Below, piece after piece: positions 1-6,606 of a stretch of 64,000 bases of DNA. This DNA comes from Azospirillum melinis (lineage in GTDB: Bacteria > Pseudomonadota > Alphaproteobacteria > Azospirillales > Azospirillaceae). Under the pieces are notes generated by a model. It did not search any database and was not told where the DNA came from. It saw only the letters and a program-made list of their open reading frames with translations. The translations under genes were made by a program, and so were the position numbers. Numbering within the stretch: position 1 is the first letter of the stretch; each line of letters starts with the position of its first letter. The DNA lies in the NCBI RefSeq assembly GCF_013340935.1, contig NZ_WHOS01000003.1, forward strand, positions 186,001-250,000, given 5' to 3'.

Positions 1-538
1 TGTTCGCCTCGTGCCGGATGAAGACCAGCACGGCGATGAACAGGCAGAGCCCGCCGACCAGCGGTCCGCCGAAATACCAGCCGGTCAGCGGGCTGAGGCC
101 GAGAGCCGTCAGCGCCGACAGCGACGAGATACGGAACAGCGCCGCCATGACGATCCAGGTCAGGCAGGCCAGCAGCCCGACCGGCCAGGAGATCGCCAGC
201 AGGACACCGATGGCGGTCGCCACCCCTTTGCCGCCCTTGAAGCCCAGCCAGACCGGGAAGCTGTGGCCCAGCATGGCGCCGCCGGCGGCCAGAACAGCCG
301 CTTCCGGTCCGGCCCACCACAGGGCCAGCAGAGCCGCGATGGCCCCCTTGCCGCTGTCGAGCAGCAGGGTCGCCAGCGCCAAAGGCTTGTTGCCGGTGCG
401 CAGCACGTTGGTGGCGCCGATGTTGCCGGAGCCGATCTGGCGGATGTCGCCCAGACCGGCCATCCGGGTCAGCACCAGCCCGAAGGGGATCGAGCCCAGC
501 AGGTAGCCCAGCAGGGCGGCGAGCAGGAGGGTCAGCAC
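1..538 (-). CDS. plsY: Glycerol-3-phosphate acyltransferase PlsY, C-terminus outside the window
   Basis: Integral membrane enzyme that transfers an acyl group from acyl-phosphate to glycerol-3-phosphate, the first step of phospholipid synthesis. Reading leftward from a GTG at 538, the protein begins VLTLLLAALLGYLLGSIPFG and shows the three family motifs: GSIPFG near the N-terminus, GSGNIGATNVLR around residues 36-47, and GHSFPVWLGFKGGKGVAT around residue 100. Membrane segments alternate with these loops as in known PlsY. The start lies 4 bases past the pyrC stop, so it is probably co-transcribed with pyrBC. Family identity is very secure; the GTG start is an inference, and the last residues are cut off. 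Confidence 0.93.
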   Translation of the reverse strand, partial: MLTLLLAALLGYLLGSIPFGLVLTRMAGLGDIRQIGSGNIGATNVLRTGNKPLALATLLLDSGKGAIAALLALWWAGPEAAVLAAGGAMLGHSFPVWLGFKGGKGVATAIGVLLAISWPVGLLACLTWIVMAALFRISSLSALTALGLSPLTGWYFGGPLVGGLCLFIAVLVFIRHEAN

Positions 539-542
539 CGTA

Positions 543-1850
543 TCAGCCCTCCGCCTGCCAGACGGTGCGGCCGTCGACGATGGTGCGCAGCGGCCGGCCC
601 TGGACCGGCCGGTTCTCGAAAGGCGAGTTCTTCGACTTCGACTTGAAGCGGCTGACGTCGATCTGCCACGGCACGTCGGCATCGAAGACGACCAGATCGG
701 CCGCCCCGCCCTTGACGAGGCGGCCCAGGGGCAAGTCGAGGATGGCCGCCGGATTGGCGGTGACGCAGGCCAGCGCCTTCAGCAGCGGCATCCGGCCCTT
801 GTGCACCAGTTCCAGCGTCAGCGGGAACAGCGTCTCCAGCCCGATGACGCCGGGGGCGGCCTGGGCGAAGGGCAGGCGCTTCTGGTCCTGGTCCTGCGGC
901 ACATGGTCGGAGGCGATGGCGTCGATGGTGCCGTCGGCCAGCCCCTCGACGATGGCGCGGCGGTCCATCTCGCCGCGCAGCGGCGGCGACACCTTGGCAT
1001 AGGTGCGGTAGTCGCCGACGTCGGTCTCGGTCAGGGCGAAATAGTGCGGGGCGGTGTCGCAGGTCACCTTCAGCCCGCGCGCCTTGGCGCGGCGGATCAG
1101 GTCGACGGATTCGCCGGTGGTGACGTGGGCGAAGTGCAGGCGCCCGCCGGTCAGCTCCGCCAGCCGCAGGTCGCGCTCGATCATGATGATCTCGGCCTCG
1201 CGCGGGATGCCGACGAGGCCGAGGCGGGTGGCGATCTCGCCGGAATTCATCATGCCGCCCGACGCCAGCGAGGGCTCTTCGGGGTGCTGGACGATCAGCT
1301 TGCCGAAGGTCTTGGCGTAGCTCAGCGCCCGGCGCATGGTCTTGGCGCTGACGATGGCCTTGATGCCGTCGGTGAAGGCGACCGCGCCGGCCTGCCCGAG
1401 CAGGCCCATCTCGGTGATCTCGTTGCCTTCGGTGCCGCGGGTGGCGGAGCCGTAGGCAAAGACCTTGACCAGCTTAACCTCGCGGGCACGCCGCGCGATG
1501 AACTCAAGGCCGGCGACCTCGTCCAGCACCGGGTCGGTATTGGGCAGCAGCGCCATGGCGGTGATGCCGCCGGCTGCCGCGGCGCGCGACGCGCTCTTGA
1601 TCGTGTCCTTTTCTTCCTCGCCCGGTTCGCCGATCAGCACCCGCATATCGACAAGGCCAGGAGCGAGGCACTGGCCGGCGAGGTCGATCACCTCCGCACC
1701 TTCGGGCGTGGCGTCGTTGAACAGGCCGGGGCCGAAATCGGCGATGGTCTCGCCATCGATCAGCAGGTCACCGCGCTGATCGAGGCCCGTCGCCGGATCG
1801 AGCAGGCGGGCGTTGCGGTAAACGGTACGCGCACTCATCGGGCCACTCAT
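543..1850 (-). CDS. pyrC: Dihydroorotase-like protein PyrC, probably catalytically inactive form
   Basis: Amidohydrolase-fold protein of 435 residues, homologous to dihydroorotase of pyrimidine synthesis. In active enzymes the strand-1 motif is D-x-H-x-H-x-R-x-PG; here residues 68-77 read DMRVLIGEPG, so both metal-binding histidines are missing. The later DHAPH-type motif is also altered, SDHVPQ at 314-319, while AHVTT (241-245) and the DTAPHYF region (about 265-271) remain. Such degenerate PyrC proteins are known beside pyrB in pseudomonads, where they are needed for aspartate transcarbamylase assembly rather than for catalysis. It overlaps pyrB by ATGA, showing translational coupling; a second start lies at 1838. 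I infer a structural role here, with the active dihydroorotase encoded elsewhere. Confidence 0.92.
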   Translation of the reverse strand: MSGPMSARTVYRNARLLDPATGLDQRGDLLIDGETIADFGPGLFNDATPEGAEVIDLAGQCLAPGLVDMRVLIGEPGEEEKDTIKSASRAAAAGGITAMALLPNTDPVLDEVAGLEFIARRAREVKLVKVFAYGSATRGTEGNEITEMGLLGQAGAVAFTDGIKAIVSAKTMRRALSYAKTFGKLIVQHPEEPSLASGGMMNSGEIATRLGLVGIPREAEIIMIERDLRLAELTGGRLHFAHVTTGESVDLIRRAKARGLKVTCDTAPHYFALTETDVGDYRTYAKVSPPLRGEMDRRAIVEGLADGTIDAIASDHVPQDQDQKRLPFAQAAPGVIGLETLFPLTLELVHKGRMPLLKALACVTANPAAILDLPLGRLVKGGAADLVVFDADVPWQIDVSRFKSKSKNSPFENRPVQGRPLRTIVDGRTVWQAEG

Positions 1851-2824
1851 CAGACGGCTCCCGCAAGGTCGGACTGGCGGCGTTCACGGGTCAGCAGGTC
1901 GAGCACGGCCATGCGGACGGCCACGCCCAACTCCACCTGATCGAGGATCATCGAGCGTTTGAGATCGTCCGCGACCTCCGAATCGATCTCCACGCCGCGG
2001 TTCATCGGACCGGGGTGCATGATGACCGCATCGGGCTTCGCCACCTCCAGCTTCTCGTAATCAAGGCCGTAGAAGTAGAAGTATTCCCGGGTGGAGGGGA
2101 CGTACTGGCCGCTCATCCGCTCGGTCTGCAGGCGCAGCATCATCACCACGTCGGCGTCGCGCAGGCCGGCCTTCATCGAGTGGTGGACCTCGACGCCCAA
2201 CCGTTCGATCTGCGACGGCAGCAGGGTTGGCGGCGCCACGCAGCGCACCCGGGCACCCATGGCGTTCAGCAGGTGGATGTTGGAGCGCGCGACGCGGCTG
2301 TGCAGGATGTCGCCGCAGATCGCCACGATCAGCCCGTCCAGCCGGCCGAGGCGGCGGCGGATCGCCAGCGCGTCGAGCAAGGCCTGGGTCGGGTGTTCGT
2401 GGTGGCCGTCGCCGGCGTTGATGACGGAGCAGTTGACCTTGTCGGCCAGCAGCTTGACGGCACCTGAATCGGCATGGCGCACCACCAGCGCGTCGAGGTG
2501 CATGGCGTTCAGCGTCATCGCCGTGTCGATCAGGGTCTCGCCCTTCTTCACCGAGCTGCTGTCGGTCGACATGTTGATGACGTCGGCCCCCAGCCGCTTG
2601 CCGGCCAGCTCGAAGCTGGTGCGGGTGCGGGTGGAGTTCTCGAAGAACAGGTTCACCTGCGTGCGGCCGTCCAACAGGTTGGACTTCTTCACGGGGCGGC
2701 GGTTCTGCTCGACATAGCCATCGGCGAGGTCGAGAATCTGGGTGATCTCGCCGGCCCGCAGCCCCTCGATTCCGAGAAGGTGGCGGTGCGGGAAGACCGT
2801 GTCGGGGGGCGGGTTCGCGCTCAT
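1850..2824 (-). CDS. pyrB: Aspartate carbamoyltransferase catalytic subunit
   Basis: Cytosolic enzyme that joins carbamoyl phosphate and aspartate to carbamoyl-aspartate, the committed step of pyrimidine synthesis. The 324-residue length is typical. Carbamoyl-phosphate binding motif STRTRTSFE lies at 64-72, HPTQALLD begins at 144, and the aspartate-side MHPGPMNRG motif is near residue 268. No pyrI regulatory subunit is visible; the neighbouring degenerate PyrC fits the class of transcarbamylases that associate with a dihydroorotase-like partner. First gene of a pyrB-pyrC-plsY transcript, 57 bases downstream of the LysR gene on the same strand. Confidence 0.97.
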   Translation of the reverse strand: MSANPPPDTVFPHRHLLGIEGLRAGEITQILDLADGYVEQNRRPVKKSNLLDGRTQVNLFFENSTRTRTSFELAGKRLGADVINMSTDSSSVKKGETLIDTAMTLNAMHLDALVVRHADSGAVKLLADKVNCSVINAGDGHHEHPTQALLDALAIRRRLGRLDGLIVAICGDILHSRVARSNIHLLNAMGARVRCVAPPTLLPSQIERLGVEVHHSMKAGLRDADVVMMLRLQTERMSGQYVPSTREYFYFYGLDYEKLEVAKPDAVIMHPGPMNRGVEIDSEVADDLKRSMILDQVELGVAVRMAVLDLLTRERRQSDLAGAV

Positions 2825-2881
2825 GGCCGCGGACTATAGGAGCGGTCCGTTACGCCCGCAAGCCGCTCCATGCGGCCGTTT

Positions 2882-3769
2882 TCACACCGCTCCCGCCTCT
2901 TCGAACAACCAGTCGTAGAAGGCCTTCACCTTGGGCCGGGAAAAATAATGCTGCGGTGCCACGACGTAATAGGCGAGGCTTCCCGGCAACCGCACATCGA
3001 ACAGGCGGACCAGCCGCCCGGCGGCGATGTCGTCGGCCACCAGCACGCCGCGGGCGAGTGCTATGCCGTGGCCGTTGATCGCCGCCTGGAGGGTGAAGGA
3101 CGAATCGTCGAACCGCAGGCCGCGTTCGGTGTCCACCCCGTCGATCCCCGCCACCCGGCACCACACCGCCCAGGAAATGTTGTAGTCGTCGTGCAGCAGC
3201 GTGTGGTGCCGCAGATCCTCCGGATTGACCAGCGGCCGCTTGCCGGACAGCAGAGATGGATGGCCGACCGGGAAGATGTCCTCCGTCAACAGCCGCTCCA
3301 CCCGCAGGTCCGGCCACAGTCCGTTGCCGAAGCGGATCGCCAGATCGACGTCGTGACGGGCGAAATCGACCACCTGCGCCGTGCTGTGGACCCGCACGTC
3401 CATATCGGGATGACGCTTCTGGAAGCGGACCAGCCGCGGCACCAGCCATTTCGACGCGAAGCTGGGCATGGTGGAGATGGTCAGCGTGCCGCTGCTGTCG
3501 GCGCGGATCAGCCGGTCGGTCGCCTGGGACAGCGTGTCCATCGCCTCGCGCACCGGCGGCAGGTAGCTCTGCCCGGCCTCGGTCAGCGCCAGCGCCCGGT
3601 TCATTCGGCGAAACAGCGGTAATCCGAGCCACTCCTCCAGCGCCTTGATCTGATGGCTGACGGCCGCCTGCGTCACATGCAGTTCCTCGGCGGCCTTTGT
3701 GAAGGAAAGATGGCGGGCGGCGGCTTCGAAGGCGCGCAGCGCGTTCAGAGGGGGCAGACGGCGGGACAT
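2882..3769 (-). CDS. LysR-family transcriptional regulator, GcvA-like
   Basis: DNA-binding regulator of 295 residues. The start MSRRLPPLNALRAFEAAARH at 3769 matches the usual N-terminus of GcvA-type members; an upstream extension to 3874 is possible but unlikely because it runs through the palindromic operator. The winged helix-turn-helix is in the first 60 residues (SFTKAAEELHVTQAAVSHQI), followed by the periplasmic-binding-like effector domain. It is transcribed divergently from the DUF1127-GFA-GFA genes, the classical arrangement for a LysR regulator and its targets. The effector is unknown. The palindrome at 3799-3815 lies 30 bases upstream of the start and probably gives autoregulation. 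Confidence 0.9.
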   Translation of the reverse strand: MSRRLPPLNALRAFEAAARHLSFTKAAEELHVTQAAVSHQIKALEEWLGLPLFRRMNRALALTEAGQSYLPPVREAMDTLSQATDRLIRADSSGTLTISTMPSFASKWLVPRLVRFQKRHPDMDVRVHSTAQVVDFARHDVDLAIRFGNGLWPDLRVERLLTEDIFPVGHPSLLSGKRPLVNPEDLRHHTLLHDDYNISWAVWCRVAGIDGVDTERGLRFDDSSFTLQAAINGHGIALARGVLVADDIAAGRLVRLFDVRLPGSLAYYVVAPQHYFSRPKVKAFYDWLFEEAGAV

Positions 3770-3798
3770 GGGGCGGTTCTGGGCAGGAGGTGGGTTCG

Positions 3799-3815
3799 GA
3801 TTAGCAAAGCTAATC
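3799..3815. promoter_or_regulatory. Palindromic operator, probable LysR (GcvA-type) binding site
   Basis: Perfect inverted repeat GATTAGC-AAA-GCTAATC in an otherwise GC-rich divergent promoter region. It contains ATTAG and CTAAT half-sites; the CTAAT element is known from GcvA binding sites. Position 30 bases before the regulator's start suggests autoregulation plus control of the divergent genes. Binding is inferred. Confidence 0.6.
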
Positions 3816-3942
3816 GATTCTATGAGAAAGCGTCGTTTGTCGGCAAGCGTTCCATGCCCCATCCTCAGTTTCACAAGCGATCACACTGAACGGAGCGGCG
3901 AGGCTGAGGCCCCGCTCCCCATCCAGCGAAGGAAATCGAATC

Positions 3943-4182
3943 ATGGCAAAGGGAACGCAGTCGCAGTTTTCCGCCGCAGAGCTGTTCGTCGCCAAGCCGG
4001 TGCAGACCAACCCCGGTCTGGGCGAGCGCGTGATGTCGCTGTTCGACCGCCTCGCCACTTGGAACGAGCGTCGCCGGCAGCGCCGCGCGCTGGAGGCCTT
4101 GCCCGATCACCTGCTGTCGGACATCGGTATTTCCCGTGCCGACGCCGACTATGAGGCCGAGAAGCCGTTCTGGCGGGGTTGA
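3943..4182 (+). CDS. DUF1127 (YjiS-like) small protein
   Basis: Protein of 79 residues. The C-terminal half (RRQRRALEALPDHLLSDIGI followed by SRADADYEAEKPFW) is the DUF1127 signature: an arginine-rich helix, then L-x-DIG-x-SR. The family consists of small alphaproteobacterial proteins, some linked to RNA-related or stress phenotypes, without an assigned enzymatic activity. It has an unusually long N-terminal part for the family. It is first in a likely operon with two GFA genes, 3 bases ahead of the first, and diverges from the LysR regulator. An AAGGAA ribosome site precedes the ATG. Confidence 0.85.
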   Translation: MAKGTQSQFSAAELFVAKPVQTNPGLGERVMSLFDRLATWNERRRQRRALEALPDHLLSDIGISRADADYEAEKPFWRG

Positions 4183-4185
4183 GCG

Positions 4186-4635
4186 ATGACCGACGCGACG
4201 GCAGGGGGAGAGCGGGTCTGGACCGGCGGCTGCCTGTGCGGCGGCGTGCGCTATGCCATCGACACGCATCCGGAGCCGATCTCCTTCTGCCACTGTTCCC
4301 AATGCAGGCGCCAGCACAGCCATGTCGGCGCCTACACCGGACTGCCGCGTGCGGCGTTGCGTCTGCTGAACGACACCACGCTGACATGGTATGCCGCTTC
4401 CGACCGGGCGCGGCGCGGTTTCTGCGCGCGTTGCGGTGCCGGGCTATTCTGGGAGGCGCTCGACCAGAGCGGTGCCGAGGATGGACCGCGCATCACCGTG
4501 ACCGCCGGTAGCCTGGACGATGCGTCGGGGCTCCGGGTCGAGCGCCACATCTTCGTCGACCACAAGGGCGCCTATTACGACATCGGCGACGACGGCGTCG
4601 AACGCCGGGCCAGCACGGGAGAGACGGTGGAATGA
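4186..4635 (+). CDS. GFA (CENP-V/GFA domain) family protein, first copy
   Basis: Protein of 149 residues with the zinc-binding GFA fold. Cysteine motifs are visible in order: GGCLCGGVRY near residue 15-25, FCHCSQCRR near 36-44, and GFCARCGAGLFW near residue 80. The family was named for a glutathione-dependent formaldehyde-activating enzyme, but most members have no proven substrate and that name should not be transferred. It overlaps the next GFA gene by ATGA, so the two are translationally coupled. The pair probably arose by tandem duplication. Confidence 0.9.
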   Translation: MTDATAGGERVWTGGCLCGGVRYAIDTHPEPISFCHCSQCRRQHSHVGAYTGLPRAALRLLNDTTLTWYAASDRARRGFCARCGAGLFWEALDQSGAEDGPRITVTAGSLDDASGLRVERHIFVDHKGAYYDIGDDGVERRASTGETVE

Positions 4636-5045
4636 GCGAACATGGCAGGGCACTTTCCGGGGGCTGCCTGTGCGGTGGTGTGCGCTTCCTGCTGGCCGAG
4701 CGGCCGGACGGGGTTGTGACCTGCCATTGCGGCCAGTGCCGCCGCTTTCACGGCCATATCGGCGCCTACATCACCGTGCCGCGCGACACCGTCACTTTCG
4801 ATGCCGACGTGACCCTATCCTGGTATCGCTCCTCCGACATCGCGGAGCGCGGATTCTGCGGCCGGTGCGGATCGTCGCTGTTCTGGAAGGGCGACGGCAA
4901 AAGCGAGATCGAGATCGCCGCCGGCAGCCTGGACCAGCCGACCGGCTTGACGACGCTCCGCCATGGCTATGTCGCCGGCAAAGCCGATTACTACGAGATC
5001 ACCGACGGGCTGGAGCAGTTTTCGGGGTCGTCGGAACTGGAATAG
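4632..5045 (+). CDS. GFA (CENP-V/GFA domain) family protein, second copy
   Basis: Protein of 137 residues, clearly paralogous to the preceding gene. Its motifs are GGCLCGGVRF at the N-terminus, TCHCGQCRRFHGHIGAY, and GFCGRCGSSLFW followed by IAAGSLD. All zinc-ligand cysteine pairs are kept in both copies. Start ATG overlaps the previous stop. Last gene of the DUF1127-GFA-GFA unit. Possible roles include handling a glutathione or small-aldehyde adduct, or zinc-dependent binding; nothing in the sequence decides this. Confidence 0.9.
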   Translation: MSEHGRALSGGCLCGGVRFLLAERPDGVVTCHCGQCRRFHGHIGAYITVPRDTVTFDADVTLSWYRSSDIAERGFCGRCGSSLFWKGDGKSEIEIAAGSLDQPTGLTTLRHGYVAGKADYYEITDGLEQFSGSSELE

Positions 5046-5185
5046 ACGGGCCGGGATTTCAACCTCGGAAAGTTGGTGACGATAGTTGTTTGTGGACGGC
5101 CGCATTCCTGCCGGGTGCGCGTTTCCGTCGCAGGTGCGTTGCGGAGCCTGCGGGTGCCTTTTCATTTGACCAGGGGTGGCTGGGG

Positions 5186-5200
5186 TGAGAATGATTTTCA
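5186..5200. promoter_or_regulatory. Fur-box-like operator upstream of iron-uptake genes
   Basis: TGAGAATGATTTTCA matches 13 of 15 positions of the 7-1-7 Fur core TGATAATNATTATCA. It ends 38 bases before the cupredoxin start, a normal place for an iron-responsive repressor to block a promoter. Match is read directly; regulation by Fur (or a Fur-family Mur/Irr protein) is inferred. Confidence 0.65.
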
Positions 5201-5238
5201 GAAGCAAAAGGCCCACCAGCCCCTGAGGTTCTCCGCGA

Positions 5239-5586
5239 ATGCGCCGTGTTTCCCTGCTGTCTGCCGCCTGCGCCATCGCCATGTCCGGCGCGGCTTTTCT
5301 GAATGCCGCTCCGGTCCGGGCAGACGATGCGATCACCATCGTCATCAATGACCACAAGTTCGAACCGGCCGAGGTCAAGGTGCCTGCCAACAAGCGGGTC
5401 ACCCTGCTGGTCGACAACCAGGACGCCACGTCGGAAGAGTTCGAAAGCGGCGAGATGAAGGTCGAGAAGATCGTCGGCGGCCGCAAGCAGATCAAGGTCA
5501 TGGTCGGTCCGCTGAAGCCAGGGCGCTATCCCTTCTTCGGCGAGTTCCACGAGGCGACGGCGCAGGGCGCCGTGATCGCCGAGTGA
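5239..5586 (+). CDS. Periplasmic cupredoxin-domain protein, partner of FTR1 iron permease
   Basis: Protein of 115 residues with a signal peptide (MRRVSLLSAACAIAMSGAAF, cleavage likely near VRA-DD at 29). The mature part has the cupredoxin pattern ITIVINDHKFEPAEVKVPAN, then LKPGRYPFFGEFHE. The mature protein has no cysteine, so it cannot form a classical type 1 copper centre; this is like the N-terminal domain of EfeO-type proteins. It sits ahead of an FTR1 permease, as in EfeUO-like iron systems, and is preceded by a Fur-box-like site. Likely role: capture or oxidation of ferrous iron at the permease. Confidence 0.85.
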   Translation: MRRVSLLSAACAIAMSGAAFLNAAPVRADDAITIVINDHKFEPAEVKVPANKRVTLLVDNQDATSEEFESGEMKVEKIVGGRKQIKVMVGPLKPGRYPFFGEFHEATAQGAVIAE

Positions 5587-5587
5587 C

Positions 5588-5630
5588 GCAGTCTTAAGAC
5601 CGTTCGATGCAGTCTTAGGGCGCAGTCTTA
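5588..5630. repeat. Three copies of GCAGTCTTA between cupredoxin and FTR1 genes
   Basis: The 9-mer GCAGTCTTA occurs at 5588-5596, 5609-5617 and 5622-5630 in a 75-base spacer. The first copy extends into the palindrome GTCTTAAGAC (5591-5600). Function unknown; it could be a slipped duplication or a regulator site. Confidence 0.7.
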
Positions 5631-5661
5631 AGGCGGAGACCGCCCAGTACCGGAGACGACC

Positions 5662-6504
5662 ATGCTCGCCAGTCTGATCATCGTCTTTCGCGAGGTCCTC
5701 GAAGCGGGCCTCATCGTCGGCATCGTGCTGGCCGCCACCCAGGGGGTGGCCGGGCGCGGTAGGTGGATCGCCCTCGGCATCGTCGGCGGCATCGTCGGCT
5801 CCTGCGTCGTCGCGGCCTTCGCCGACGGCATCAGCTCTCTGTTCGCCGACACCGGGCAGGAGATGTTCAACGCCACCGTCCTGCTGATCGCCGTCGTCAT
5901 GCTGGCCTGGCACAATGCCTGGATGGCGCAGCATGGCCGCGAACTGGCGCGCGACATGAAAGCGGTTGGTCATGCGGTGCGGAGCGGCGAGAAATCGCTG
6001 GCCGCTCTGGCCATTGTCATCGGCGTCGCCGTTCTCCGCGAAGGGTCCGAGGTCGTGCTTTTCCTGACCGGCATCCTGGCGTCGGAAGAGGGCGGCATCG
6101 CCACCGTGGCCGCTGGCGGGCTGGGCGGCATGGCGTTGGGCGCGCTGGTCTCCGTCCTTCTCTATGTCGGGCTGGTGCAGATTCCGACGCGGCACCTGTT
6201 CGCCACCACCACGTGGCTGCTGACGCTGCTGGCCGCCGGCATGGCCGCAACGGCGGTCAATTTCCTGGCGCAGGGCGGCATGCTGAATGCCGGCGGGACC
6301 GTTCTGTGGGACAGCTCCGGCATTCTGCGCGACAACAGCCTGATTGGGCAGGCGCTGCACGTCTTGGTCGGCTACACCGACCGTCCGACCGAGGCGCAGT
6401 TGATCGCCTATGTCGGGGTGGTCGTGGGCATCCTGCTGCTGACCCGCTGGGCGGCCGGCAACTCGCCGTCCAACCGGTCGCGCGTTGCCTCCGCAGCGGA
6501 ATGA
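5662..6504 (+). CDS. FTR1-family high-affinity iron permease (EfeU-like)
   Basis: Inner-membrane permease of 280 residues with about seven hydrophobic segments. The two REXXE iron-binding motifs that define the family are present: REVLE at 10-14 and REGSE at about 126-130, each inside a membrane helix. In characterised EfeU/Ftr1 proteins these glutamates conduct ferric iron produced by oxidation of ferrous iron. It follows the cupredoxin gene, and the Fur-box-like element upstream of both suggests induction in low iron. No Dyp-type peroxidase (EfeB) follows. Confidence 0.95.
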   Translation: MLASLIIVFREVLEAGLIVGIVLAATQGVAGRGRWIALGIVGGIVGSCVVAAFADGISSLFADTGQEMFNATVLLIAVVMLAWHNAWMAQHGRELARDMKAVGHAVRSGEKSLAALAIVIGVAVLREGSEVVLFLTGILASEEGGIATVAAGGLGGMALGALVSVLLYVGLVQIPTRHLFATTTWLLTLLAAGMAATAVNFLAQGGMLNAGGTVLWDSSGILRDNSLIGQALHVLVGYTDRPTEAQLIAYVGVVVGILLLTRWAAGNSPSNRSRVASAAE

Positions 6505-6606
6505 TCAATAGCATGAAGGTGTAGGGCCGGGCCGACGGTCAAGCGTCTGGCCTTGCCCGTTGAAAACGCGTCATAGTGCCGCAGCGACAGTCGAGCGGCG
6601 GGGAAT

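Noticed and set aside
5059-6360. Minus-strand open frame opposite cupredoxin and FTR1
   Set aside because: Shadow; covers a Fur-box and two clear genes on the other strand.
5662-6504. EfeU-EfeO-EfeB complete system
   Set aside because: Only permease and a single cupredoxin domain are present; no peptidase M75 EfeO domain or DyP peroxidase in the window.
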